NCBI GenBank assembly: GCA_027924585.1
Contig: BSBM01000592.1
Span: forward strand, 5,004,001-5,068,000
From: Larix kaempferi
Lineage: Eukaryota > Streptophyta > Pinopsida > Pinales > Pinaceae
Reading direction: 5' to 3'
DNA: 64,000 nt
How positions within the stretch are numbered: position 1 is the stretch's first letter; each line of letters begins with the position of its first letter. Below the pieces are notes generated by a model. The model made no database searches. It was not told the DNA's origin and was given only the letters and a program-made list of their open reading frames with translations. Positions 22,550 to 34,396 of this stretch are shown here, piece by piece. The position numbers and the translations under genes were made by a program.

Positions 22550-23690
22550 TCGACACCTCAAACTCTCAATATTGTAGGATACATCAAGAATAAAAATGTC
22601 GTAGTACTTGTTGGTTCATGTAGTAACCATAACTTCAATGGTAAAATATTAGCAAATCATTTCAATGATTTTGTGCACCCAATGGTAAATTTTAAAACTG
22701 ATCTCATATCTAGAAGTGCACTTCCTAATAAAAGACCTTATAAATACCCATATCAAAAAAAGAGTGAGATTGAGAAAATGGTATAGGACATGTTGGATGT
22801 TGGTATTATTCAACCAAGCAAGAGTTCATTTTCATCCCCATATTAAGTGATGGTGACAATAAAGGATAATTTATGGAGGATATGTCTTAATTACATAGAT
22901 ATAAACAAAATCAATATCAATAAATTCCATGTTCCAAATATTGCTAAGCTATTAGATGAGCTTCATGGGTTGGCTTACTTAACAAAGTTAAATCTAGAAT
23001 TAAGATACCATCAAATCAAAGTGAGGGAAGAAGACGTTCCAAAAACAACTTAGAATGCATGAAGGGCACTATGATGAGTCTTGGTCATTCCTTTTGGGTT
23101 GACTAATGCTCCTTCTTTTCAAATCCTTGTGGAAAAAAAATGCACCTCATCTTAGATTGTTTGTGTTGATTTTATTTGATGATATACTTATATATAGAAA
23201 ATATTGTGAAGAACACGCTAAAAATGTGGATAAAGTCATACAAATACCTAAGAACAATCAATTGTATGTAAATATGTTCAAATGTACTTTTGGGAAATAA
23301 GAAGTAGATTATTTTGTTCATATTGTTTCACATGAAGGCGTGAACGTTGACCCTCGAAAGATTCAAGCTATCACAAAATGGTTCATTCCTTGGAACATCA
23401 AGGGTCTCATAGGATTTATGGGTTTTGTGGGATATTATGGGAAATATATAAGTGTTATATACACATTGAAACAAGCTCTCTCACATATCTCTTGAAGAAA
23501 AATTCATTTGTATGGAATGAAGAGGCTATCTTATCATTCTCAACTATTTTACATGCAACCAAGAAATGGTGACAATATCCCAAAGGGAGGAATTTTAAAT
23601 TTAAGACAGGCCATCATAGCCTACAGTATTTAATGGAGAGAACTGATAGAGAGATTGTGGCTCAAAAATTGGAGTGTAGGGAATTGTAAT
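22550..23690 (+). pseudogene. Ty3/gypsy protease, RT and RNase H of C1 (decayed)
   Basis: The protease remnant reads TPQTLNIVGYIKNKNVVVLVGSCSNHNF; the catalytic D-S-G is now V-G-S. RT follows after a shortened linker: YPYQKKSEIEKMV, GIIQPSKSSFSSP, LWRICLNYIDIN, PNIAKLLDELHG, LTKLNLELRYHQI, IPFGLTNAPSFQ. The catalytic Y/F-x-D-D box reads LILFDDILIY near 23165-23190. Next come KCTFGK and GFVGYYGK. The RNase H part gives SLTYLLKK..FVWNEEA and ends near LQYLMERTDRE. Many stops and frameshifts are present. This motif order is diagnostic of Ty3/gypsy; integrase was not found. Confidence 0.85.
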
Positions 23691-23699
23691 AAAGGATTT

Positions 23700-26600
23700 G
23701 TATAAATCCCCCTCTTGCCTATATCTATTTGGAATAGAAAAAGAAGGTTAACCCCAGATTTGATTATGTGTTCTTGTATTTTAATTATATAGATAGGGTG
23801 GATATCTATACTTGTGACATGTGAAATATTTTCTAAGGATGAATTTGTGTACTCATAATTATTGAGTAGGTAGTTGTGTAATATGCACAGGACGTGATTT
23901 CTTACTTTGATGGGATAATAAATGACAGTTTGGATGCTTGTATGATATAATGTAATCATATGTTGATAAATTTGCTAATAATAGAAGCATGAATTGTGGC
24001 CATTATGGCATGACCTAGAAGACTCCTAGGTGGAGTTGACCAAATAAAGATGAAGGATGCAGAAGGAAAACTAAATGTTGTAGAATATTTTAATGAAACC
24101 AATAGTATTTTATTTGATGTTGTGTTTGGTTATAGTTCATACCTATATGCATATGTTTATATGATTTCATTTGATTTTAGTGGTGTAGGAAATGTAGGGC
24201 CATCTTAAGGGTAACATCAATGCATATGACTGTTTAGGAGAACTCCATGTTGGGCGTCTAACAATAAAATCCTCAGATAATAATTGAGATGCATAAATGA
24301 CTGAAATTAATTTAGCCAATACATATAGATTGTTTTGATTAAAAATTGAGGGCCTACGGAATCCCACTTGCAAACCGTAGACTTGTTAAGAGTAACATGT
24401 CACTTGAAATTAATTTGGTTATATTATACTTTGATGTATTTGATATGCGTGGGTGCATATTTTTGCAGGGTACAATGAAAATCCTTTCCAACTTGCCAAC
24501 ATATGGGTATTGTTTCATAATCAATAAATCATTAATAAAGATGTGAAGTCTCACCAGATGCATGGAGTCTAGGTAGAGGCATGGAGTCTCAATAGATGAA
24601 TGGAGTCTCTCTTTACATAATATACGGGATGGATATAATTGGGGTGTGTGTAATAAGGTGGGATAACTTTACTCCCCAGTAGCTAATCCTTCCAAATTCA
24701 AAACTAAGTTAAATTAACCAAAAAAAACATCACTTAATTAATAAATAAGATACTTACCCACTTTTCGGGGGATTTTTTATAAATTATTATTTTAATAAAT
24801 AAATGGAATTGATGAATAATGAAAAAAATATTTAAAATATTTATCTCTAAGTGACACCTCGGAGGGGTGATTCTCCATCTATTTAATAAATTCAAATAAA
24901 AATAATATTTGTAGGGAATGACACCTACAGAAGAGTAATGAATATTATGTAATTTTTAAATAAGGAATTTAATTTAATTGTGCATGGTAGGGATGAGGTA
25001 TCAATCCTCACAAAGTCTATAAATATGGAAGGTGCCCCATGGGTTTAGGTTGTGACCTGGAGACTAAGGAAATGTTGCCAAAATTTTGTTAGGGATCAAT
25101 TAGATAATGGAATAAACTATATGTTTGCTAGTGGATGGAAAGAGGCATATTGGGTATATTCTGCATCCAAAATTGGTTATGAGCCCACACAACTTGAGGG
25201 TATCAGGGAAGAAATTTTCCCTAAGTACGGATAGGAGGAAATTGGTTGGCACCATGGAATTTTCCAAGGAAAGGAGAAACTGGCTTGAGCAATTGTGGAA
25301 CTATTGGAATTATATTTCTATTAGGTACATTGTATTTTCTTAAGAAATAGTTGTGTTTTCATAGATTTGGTTGATTTGACATTTTATGATTATGGGTTTG
25401 TAAATGAATATAATGTCACTGATTTGGATATTGGCATGAGAATTATGTTGTGTGTTTAATCTAAAATCCCTCTTGTAAAGAGGAGAAGTCTTGGCTTCAA
25501 AATGACATTGGAGATTTTGTTGGTAATTACCAAAGAAATGAAGAAGCATGGTTGTTGTAGCATGCCACACAAAAATAAATAAGTCTCGGGAATAAACATC
25601 ATTGTGGAAGTGAGGTAATATTTAGTGATTCTATGTTAAATTTAATTAGTTCAATAATCTTTCATCATTAATAAGAAATCTGGTAGTTAGTTTAATTTTA
25701 TATAAAGATTCAAAGGATGTTTTCCAAATGGTTGGGAAATGCCTCATGGAAATTATTGTTCCTTTCATTTGGGAAAAATGAAAAAAAAATAGGAATTCTT
25801 AATTGTTGATATACTTGTGGATTAAGAAGTGACAAAATAGGAAAGAATTGTCCATCGAGCTATTACAAATTTCATTATGGTATTTCCATGTATACTTGTG
25901 ACTTGGAGTTTGTGTGCCAAGTGTTTGTAATTTTTTTGAATGAATGCCATTATGTTTACATGGCATGTAAATATTTAGTTCATGTTTTGTGTATGGTTGA
26001 AGCTTGGGATTGCTTCCCATATGTTTGACAAAATGCCTGAACGAGTTGTTTGTATTTCTAGGAAAATAAAATTATTTCATTATTGTAGCATTCATTCTTG
26101 TCAATATAGTTATGAGGTTTTGGTATAGAAGCATCCTAATACATTAAAAATTTGACAACCTATTTGTTTAGATGTGATTTTAATAAAACGTGTCTATAAG
26201 TGTTTATGTGCAGTTTCAGAACCACTTCAGGGGATATACATGTCATTTGGATATGTAACCCCCATTTTGAGTTTGATTATAAGGTTTCTAGAGCCACATT
26301 TTATGATCAGGTAAAACTTGGGAAAGTGTTGGTTACCCTATGGGGGTTTTGAGTTTTACCTATAACCTCAAATGTTCCCGATTTGTTTTTCTTTGGAAAA
26401 ATTGTTAAGAATGTTATGCCTAAATTTTTTGTAAGCGGTTGTGTGTAAGATATGTGTATAAATGTTTTCACACAAATCATTTGATGAAAATCCTTGACTT
26501 GAAAATTATGATTTATTAAATAATGGTAAATCATTTGTATTTTGAATTTGGTTGGACGTGTATGAGAAGGGAGTTGATATAATTCCATGCTTGAAGGTGA

Positions 26601-28200
26601 AATTGAGTATGTTTGATTTATTAAATACCCATTCCATAATTCTTGCAAGAGATGGCATATTATATGATTGATAAATACCTCAACCAATTATACGATTCCT
26701 TAATGATTTATTAAAGGAATTGTTGAACCAATGTGAAACAAACATACACAAAAGTATTACAATTAGTTTGATTAATTATGGTTGTCGTTTATCTTAATGA
26801 ATTATAATGGTTAATGGTTAATGAGTCAGTCACTCCTAGGATTTTTAAATAATTTAATTGTTTTTACTGCTTTCTAATGTAATATGAAACTCATTATGAA
26901 AATTAATTCAAATAATTTTGTGGCTCTACCCCCTATCAAGCTCATTATGCAACTCCTTTCTAATGTGAGTAAGAATATGGGATATCACTACTTATTTCAT
27001 TTACTACATTGAGTATATCCATTGGAATCATTAAAATGGGCATGTTATGTCAATATAAACTTCAATATGCATGGTTGTTTAATCTCATGTATTTGTCTTA
27101 AGATACCAGAATGGTGTTCAAAGGACCTAGTGCATTTTCCTTCTCGACTTCATGGATGAATGGACTCCCACCCTCTTTGAAACTCACAAACTCTATCTAT
27201 AGTATATATTTCATTGGTCGGGCCACCATCCTCTCATATAGTTAAATATTTGTTTGTTTTCTTTAAGCATCTTATATACCTTCCATAAAAATTCAATTTT
27301 ATGTCTCATGCTTGTCAATAAAGATGCCCAATGGATAAGGAATTTTAATTCCATGCCCTAAGTTTGCTTTACATCTACTCTCTTTTTCATTTCACATTTC
27401 CAAAGTTGGTGATGGTTGATTCCATAACCTAATGGTTTTACACCTATCATTTTTTCTCAAAAATCTCACAATTCATTCAAATTAAAATATCAATATAATA
27501 GAGACATTTCTGAGGTGGTAATAGGTAGTTCCTTCTAAGGTAAATTAAGGGATAACCCCTTTGGTTAAAGACCCAACTTGAGACCTAAATAAAAATGAGA
27601 ATACCATAGCCTCATTTCCTACAAGGAGAACATCTTGTCAAGGCAACATATCAAGTGCCTTGTTGTGATGAGTCTTATTGGCTTAATGATAAAAGAGACT
27701 AATATGTTATTTTAAGGTGAAGAAAACAAATTACTTCCAACAGTACAGTATCAGCTTCTATGAAAAAGTGTTCTAGATAATGCAAGATGAAGAGCAATTC
27801 ATCTTTGGTGACTCCACCAATCTTTAAAACATGGTATGGAGAAAACACACCATAATATTTAATGCAACACAACACTTAGCTTGTTTCTTTAATCTTTACC
27901 AAATTAGATTGTTTCTCAAATCTTCATGTAGTGAAACTATCACTCGAGGACGACTCCACATCTCTACACATTCTCACCAAGCCCAATTTTGTACATCTCT
28001 AAGGTATCTAGTACATATCCCTCCCCTATACTTGATGTAAGTTCCTATTTGCCTCCTTGATGATAAATTTCTCCTAATACCTATAAATATGGCTTTCATA
28101 TGAGTTTCACACATTCCTCTTAATATGCTTAAGATTCTACCTATCAACCCATGGGTTTTGACTTGATATCAAACCTTAGTTCTTCCTTGCAAGATACATC
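23700..28200. other. Unassigned AT-rich spacer
   Basis: No domain was recognised in any frame. A TATA-like CTATAAATATGG at about 25016, in a GC-shifted stretch (24.86-25.3 kb), could be an old LTR promoter. Sequence at 26.94-27.24 kb faintly resembles 52.43-52.68 kb (shared GAATATRGGATATCA and TTCATGGRTGAATGGACT). Confidence 0.5.
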
Positions 28201-28217
28201 CTCTACCTAATATATGT

Positions 28218-28620
28218 TTGGAACACCTCCCTAGATTTGGTAATGATAAAGAAGTTACAATTGAAGATCATATTTTGGTGTTTCAAGTTTTCTTTGATAA
28301 CTTGGAATTAAAATTCATGTTATTAAGCCCAAGGAATATGTTACTATGGTTATATAAGGTGTTTCTTATAATGCTCATTTCTATTTTTGACCTGCATAGA
28401 GGAAGTCTACCAAACTTGATCAAACATTTACTAATGCTTTGGAACTAGAAGTAAATCAATTGACTCTAGCAATTCCTTGGGTTTCACTCACCACCCCTAA
28501 CTATGAAGGATCCAAACAAAAAATTATTAATGTTTTTTGTACTTACAATATTAAGGATTCCTCCTTGGAACAAATTACTATTACAACATCCAAGGCACTC
28601 GCAAAAAAGGAATGATCAAC
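28218..28620 (+). pseudogene. Ty3/gypsy gag fragment of host element C2
   Basis: The open frame from 28218 begins MEHLPRFGNDKEVTIEDHILVF, which matches the opening of a class of plant gypsy gag (LP.F.G....T..DH...F). The capsid then decays; a second segment around 28470-28610 reads PWVSLTTPNYEGSKQKI. It lies left of element G, and the same element resumes at 34397 after G's second target copy. Confidence 0.55.
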
Positions 28621-28850
28621 ACAGTAGTTCACCCCAAAAATGCAGGAGCCTACATTGAAGATCCTACCTCCTCCTAGTCAATGTTCAGATCCATTATTGG
28701 TTCATGATGAAAAACAACCATATTATGACGGGGTGAGGGTTTCTTCGAATTCATAGGTTGGACTAATCCTAGGGATCTCATAAGGCCATCCTATCACTTT
28801 GTCAATTATGATCGTACATCATTGGGTAAGGGTAATGATTCCTTGGGTGT

Positions 28851-30617
28851 TGTAATGTCCCCATTCCAATAATTTCATAGTAAGACAATCCCATCAATCC
28901 TACTAGTTTCCTAGGTTGGATGGGCACATGTGGAATGGTAATAAGGAAGCAAATAAATGATGTTTAGACATTAGAAGGGTTCAAGTATTTAATAAATATA
29001 GTGAATAAAGAAATTCAAGAGAAATCATAGGTGACAAATGGTTTTGGAGACATATGGAGGATGTGGGACCCACACTAGCTTGATTTTTCATAATACATGG
29101 TATCTCTCTTTTGAAAATTCGAATTAATGGGAATGTGAACACTCTTGGGTGAGTTGGTAAGTCATAACACATGTCATTGAGCATATTAGGTCGAATTGGG
29201 AAGGATTGGTAACCTCCATGGAAGATAAAGAGTCAAAGTGGAAGTTTGTGGACACTTGGGCTAGATTCCCTAGCCCCTATGACACCAATGATGGAGAATC
29301 TATGACAACTATGACAAAGTGCAGACCTGACCTCTGAAATCTGACCACTATGACATGTCAGCCCCAAAAATAGGCTCAAGGAAGTCGAATTTGGGAGTTG
29401 GAGAAGCCAAAGAGACTCAAAATCGAATTTGGGAGAAGATGGAAGGTTGGAACTAGGAGACAAGTGGCAAATGTGGAATAATTCCTAAATGGAAATCTAT
29501 TGAATATATTGAGAGGATTTCGACCCTTAGAAGGATAATGTTGGTTATAAAATGTAGAAATGAAGTATGAGAATGGCTTTTGATGATTTGAGAAAAATTG
29601 CATTTGTGAAGAGAGAGCTAGTGGATGACTAGTTTCTTGCCTTAGCCAATTTCGAGGGTGAAAGATTCCCATCCAAGTTGGTGTTTGGAGAGGCCACTCA
29701 GGTCTTTAATGGTGCTTTAATGGAGTTTGTATTTGCAGGTAGCAGATACAGGAAGTTTCATGGTTTGGTTTAGTGCAGCACTTTCTCTCCACCGTTTCCA
29801 GTTTTGAAGGCATATTCGTGCTCCTTGAGGGAGGGCGTTTTTGGTGAGCACTGTGCTTCTTGAGAGAGCTTCTCATTATATATTTATGATTTTAATAGCT
29901 TCATATCCTATGTTACTCATATTCAGAAAGTCTCAGGTCGAAATACCCACTGGTTGTATGCAAAACTATTGATTAATGAGCAAACAATGTCCATTTCCCC
30001 AATGCATTGATGTATGACACTATAATGTTGATTATTTCAAATGGATGGATGATTCTCTGATATATTTGTGATAAATATACTGCCATGGATGTCTTATACA
30101 AGTTTCATGTACTGTAATTGAGCATTTGAAGCATTTTTACTCAGTTTAGTTGTATTGGGAGGTGAAATAGTGTCATTTCCCCAAGGGTCGAATTGGGGGT
30201 TTTTTCTGTTGAATGTGAGAGAGTTAGAACAGTATTAAAAATCAATTAATGGTGCATATGAGACCTTAATAACATACGTAACACATTATATACCTCTTTT
30301 CATAAATTTGTGGGAGTTTGGAGGCATTTGGAAGGCCATTTGCAGTGTTACCCGAGGGGGATTTGATGCACAAATTACTAGTCAAAATTACATATATTGA
30401 TCAGAATACAAATAAAGTTTGCAGCAGTATTGGGAGGGCCATAAAACATACATGAACCTTATATTCAAGTCTAAATACCATTCATACACTACTACAGAAG
30501 ATTTGGGAGCATTTGGGTTGATTTGGAGGTCAAAACAGTAAAACTAGTCAAAGGTCGAAATTGGGAAAAAAGTGGAAAATTGGGCATTTTAATAAAATTT
30601 GAAAAAGGGATATTACA
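28851..30617 (+). repeat. Element G 5' LTR
   Basis: Begins TGTAATG and ends ATTACA, two bases before the primer site. Minus-strand open frames inside it recur in the 3' LTR with a different length and are not genes. Confidence 0.95.
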
Positions 30618-30619
30618 AG

Positions 30620-30634
30620 TGGTATCAGAGCATG
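30620..30634 (+). other. Element G primer-binding site
   Basis: TGGTATCAGAGCATG lies two bases after the LTR end and matches initiator tRNA-Met. Confidence 0.85.
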
Positions 30635-30647
30635 GTCTTGGCATCTG

Positions 30648-32651
30648 ATGGTATTAAAAAGAATCCAAACAAATAAAACACCACCCTTTGAATCAGTAGT
30701 TGAAGAAGTTTTGGTTGAAGAAGAGATAGTAGCAGAAAAAGAGTTTTTTTCTAAAACAATGGGTAGAGAGGAGGAGGAAAAATTAAGACATAAGGAGGAA
30801 TTTATTGAAGCCTTAAAACCATGTTTTGAAGGACTTACCATGGTTATGCTAGATATGAATAAACAAATGATGAAAGGTTTCGAATTGTTGGGTAGCCAAC
30901 TTTCAGGCAAAGGGATGATAGGAGATAATAGTGGTTCACACTCAGGGGAAAAGATGAAAGGGAATGAGCATATTTTCTCAAGTACAGGACCTCATAATAG
31001 ACCTGATGAATTTCAAAGCACACAAAGGCATACTGCACCTAAATTTCTCACACCCAAAGAAGAGCCCAATCTTAAATTGGATTACAAGAAACTAGTAAAT
31101 GATTGGAATGATTTGAATGAAGAGTGTAAAAGAGGTGTACCACTCAGTGACTACATTGATGCTATGCAAAAGATTAAAATGAAGGGAGACAATAGGAGTC
31201 CATTCCATAACAAAGAATTGAATAGTGCTATTGGAAAAATGTCACTTCCTACTTTTGATGGTTCTTCTCAAAATTCTGCTAACACTTGGGTGCAAAAATT
31301 GGATGTATATTTTCAGCTGAATCCTATGTTGGAAGAGGATGCATTAAAAATGGCCATTTTGCATTTGGAAGGAGATGCCAATGAATGGTGGTTCTATGGT
31401 TTGAAAACCTTGGGTCATGATCAGGTTAAAACATATGGAGAATTTGTTGATAGGGTACTAGAGAGGTTTGAACAAAAAGATCCAGAATTGCCTTTCAAGG
31501 AATTAGCTCAATTGAAGCAAACTGGGACACCTACTGAATATATGTTGGACTTTCAAAAATTATCAGTCAAGGTGGCTGATGTATCTATGGGAAGGTTGGT
31601 ATTGCTGTTCACTGAAGGTTTGGTTGAACCCTTAAAAGGTTTGGTCAAAGCCCACAAGCCAACTACATTAAAAGATGCAATGAGCTTGACTAGGGATCTC
31701 CAAAATGTGCTTCCTAGAACGAGATTTCCTCCCAAGCCTGACTTCAGAATTGAAAAGAAAGCTTGGCAAAGAGATGCACCTGATAAGAAGCCATGGCAAG
31801 AAGATGAATATGGAAAGGATAAGAAAGAGGAACTAAGCAGGGAAGAGCTCAGAAGGAAGAAATTGTGTTACTCATGCTTCCAACCATGGGTACCTGGACA
31901 TAAATGTGCTAAAGGAAAGGCCCAATTCATTGAAGTATTTTGTGATGAGGGATATGAAGGGGGCATGGAGGAAGAAGGAAATAATTCAGCCCAAGAAGAA
32001 GGATATACTACAGCAGAAGAAGGGAAACCAGAGGTGAAGCATCCCTCTCCCACCAAAGTAACAATGGCAGTACTTTCAATAGTACCTCGCTATCATACTA
32101 TCCGATGCAAAGGTATGGTACAAGGACAAAGAACTTCAGTTTTGGTAGATGGAGGAGCCACCCATACCTTCATTGATGCAGAGATGGTGGAGAAAAGAAA
32201 TATACCTATTGAACCATTTGATGGCTTCACAGTTGTCATTCCCGGTCCCAACACAATGGAGTGCAAAACATGGATTCCACAGCTGCAAGTCACCGTAGGT
32301 AACTATACTTTTGTTGATAGTTTTTATGTGGTTGATATTGCTGATACTAATGTTGTTTTGGGAGTGCAATGGTTGTATTCAATAGGAGAGCATACAGTAA
32401 ATTATAAAATTCCTGAAATGAAATTCCAAGATTCAAAAGGAGTACTAAGGATTGTGAGAGGGCAACACACCTATCCGAATCAGGTAGTTTCTTCCCACAG
32501 CATGAAGCACCAGAATAGAAATATTATGGGAGACATTACTCATGGAAGGCCACCTGATAGAGGAGGGACTAGTTTGCAGCATGGTAAATTGAGATTGCTT
32601 GAGGGCAAGCAATCTTGGGTGGGGAGGACTGTAATGTCCCCATTCCAATAA
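30648..32651 (+). CDS. Gag-protease polyprotein of element G
   Basis: This intact 667-codon ORF starts 14 bases after the primer site. Residues 1-60 are charged and Glu-rich. About 195-345 is a retrotransposon gag capsid (SLPTFDGSSQNSANTWVQKL, HLEGDANEWWFYGL, FVDRVLERFEQKDPELPFKE). A basic linker leads to a zinc knuckle with C407, C410, H418 and C420. An acidic, Glu-rich stretch follows (about 430-470). The retropepsin has D501-G-G-A-T and the flap/C-terminal hallmark VVLGVQWL at 569-576. The active-site triplet is DGG rather than DSG/DTG, a variant also seen in plant gypsy proteases. The last ~35 residues (GTSLQHGKLRLLEGKQSW...) look like the usual C-terminus of a longer pol, fused after an internal deletion. 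The stop codon lies inside the 3' LTR. The protein could pack RNA and self-process but cannot reverse-transcribe. Confidence 0.93.
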   Translation: MVLKRIQTNKTPPFESVVEEVLVEEEIVAEKEFFSKTMGREEEEKLRHKEEFIEALKPCFEGLTMVMLDMNKQMMKGFELLGSQLSGKGMIGDNSGSHSGEKMKGNEHIFSSTGPHNRPDEFQSTQRHTAPKFLTPKEEPNLKLDYKKLVNDWNDLNEECKRGVPLSDYIDAMQKIKMKGDNRSPFHNKELNSAIGKMSLPTFDGSSQNSANTWVQKLDVYFQLNPMLEEDALKMAILHLEGDANEWWFYGLKTLGHDQVKTYGEFVDRVLERFEQKDPELPFKELAQLKQTGTPTEYMLDFQKLSVKVADVSMGRLVLLFTEGLVEPLKGLVKAHKPTTLKDAMSLTRDLQNVLPRTRFPPKPDFRIEKKAWQRDAPDKKPWQEDEYGKDKKEELSREELRRKKLCYSCFQPWVPGHKCAKGKAQFIEVFCDEGYEGGMEEEGNNSAQEEGYTTAEEGKPEVKHPSPTKVTMAVLSIVPRYHTIRCKGMVQGQRTSVLVDGGATHTFIDAEMVEKRNIPIEPFDGFTVVIPGPNTMECKTWIPQLQVTVGNYTFVDSFYVVDIADTNVVLGVQWLYSIGEHTVNYKIPEMKFQDSKGVLRIVRGQHTYPNQVVSSHSMKHQNRNIMGDITHGRPPDRGGTSLQHGKLRLLEGKQSWVGRTVMSPFQ

Positions 32652-34396
32652 TTTCATAGTAAGACAATCCCATCAATCCTACTAGTTTCCTAGGTTGGAT
32701 GGGCACATGTGGAATGGTAATAAGGAAGCAAATAAATGATGTTTAGACATTAGAAGGGTTCAAGTATTTAATAAATATAGTGAATAAAGAAATTCAAGAG
32801 AAATCATAGGTGACAAATGGTTTTGGAGACATATGGAGGATGTGGGACCCACACTAGCTTGATTTTTCATAATACATGGTATCTCTCTTTTGCAAATTCG
32901 AATTAATGGGAATGTGAACACTCTTGGGTGAGTTGGTAAGTCATAACACATGTCATTGAGCATATTAGGTCGAATTGGGAAGGATTGGTAACCTCCATGG
33001 AAGATAAAGAGTCAAAGTGGAAGTTTGTGGACACTTGGGCTAGATTCCCTAGCCCCTATGACACCAATGATGGAGAATCTATGACAACTATGACAAATTG
33101 CAGACCTGACCTCTGACATCTGACCACTATGACATGTCAGCCCCAAAAATAGGCTCAAGGAAGTCAAATTTGGGAGTTGGAGAAGCCAAAGAGACTCAAA
33201 ATCGAATTTGGGAGAAGATGGAAGGTTGGAACTAGGAGACAAGTGGCAAATGTGGAATAATTCCTAAATGGAAATATATTGAATATATTGAGAGGATTTC
33301 GACCCTTAGAAGGATAATGTTGGTTATAAAATGTAGAAATGAAGTATGAGAATGGCTTTTGATGATTTGAGAAAAATTGCATTTGTGAGGAGAGAGCTAG
33401 TGGATGACTAGTTTCTTGCCTTAGCCAATTTCGAGGGTGAAAGATTCCCATCCAAGTTGGTGTTTGGAGAGGCCACTCAGGTCTTTCATGGTGCTTTAAT
33501 GGAGTTTTTATTTGCAGGTAGCAGCTACAGGAAGTTTCATGGTTTGGTTTAGTGCAGCACTTTCTCTCCACCGTTTCCAGTTTTGAAGGCATATTCGTGC
33601 TCCTTGAGGGAGGGCGTTTTTGGCGAGCACTGTGCTTCTTGAGAGAGCTTCTCATTATATATTTATGATTGTAATAGCTTCATATCCTCTGTTAATCATA
33701 TTCAGAAAGTATCAGGTCGAAATACCCACTGGTTGTATGCAAAACTATTGATTAATGAGCAAACAATGTCCATTTCCCCAATGCATTGATGTATGACACT
33801 ATAATGTTGATTATTTCAAATGGATGGATGATTCTCTGATATATTTGTGATAAATATACTGCCATGGATGTCTTATACAAGTTTCATGTACTGTACTTGA
33901 GCATTTGAATCATTTTTACTCAGTTTAGTTGTATTGGGAGGTGAAATAGTGTCATTTCCCCAAGGGTCGAATTGGGGGTTTTTGCTGTTGAATGTGAGAG
34001 AGTTAGAACAGTATTAAAAATCAATTAATGGTGCATATGAGACCTTAATAACATACTTAACACATGATATACCTCTGTTCATAAATTTGTGGGATTTTGG
34101 AGGCATTTGGAAGGCCATTTGCAGTGTTACCCGAGGGGGATTTGATGCACAAATTACTAGTCAAAATTACATATATTGATCAGAATACAAATCAAGTTTG
34201 CAGCAGTATTCAGAGGGCCATAAAACATCCATGAACCTTATATTCAATTCTAAATACCATTCATACACTCCTACAGAAGATTTGGGAGCATTTGGGTTGA
34301 TTTGGAGGTCAAAACAGTAAAACTAGTCAAAGGTCGAAATTGGGAAAAAAGTGGAAAATTGGGCATTTTAATAAAATTTGAAAAAGGGATATTACA
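32630..34396 (+). repeat. Element G 3' LTR
   Basis: Starts TGTAATG directly after the polypurine tract and ends ATTACA, followed by GGTGT. Its first 22 bases also encode the end of the gag-protease ORF. Same length as the 5' LTR. Confidence 0.95.

Larger units (their letters stand above)
28851..34396 (+). mobile_element. Ty3/gypsy-type gag-protease-only LTR retrotransposon G
   Basis: The structure is complete: two LTRs of exactly 1767 bp with perfect 6-bp terminal inverted repeats (TGTAAT...ATTACA), target duplication GGTGT (28846-28850 and 34397-34401), a Met-type primer site two bases after the 5' LTR, and a polypurine tract GGGTGGGGAGGAC before the 3' LTR. The 2.0-kb internal domain is almost entirely one intact ORF with gag and protease. 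RT, RNase H and integrase are absent. By eye the LTRs differ at about 27 sites (about 1.5%), so this is the youngest insertion here. Structurally it matches the TR-GAG class of non-autonomous elements. It interrupts decayed gypsy element C2. Confidence 0.95.

Noticed and set aside
26940-27240. Dispersed repeat pair with 52430-52680
   Set aside because: Only a few short words match in order; too diverged to call by eye without an alignment.
33164-33655. 163-codon minus-strand ORF
   Set aside because: It lies wholly inside the G 3' LTR. The matching stretch of the 5' LTR is interrupted by substitutions and the translation has no domain.
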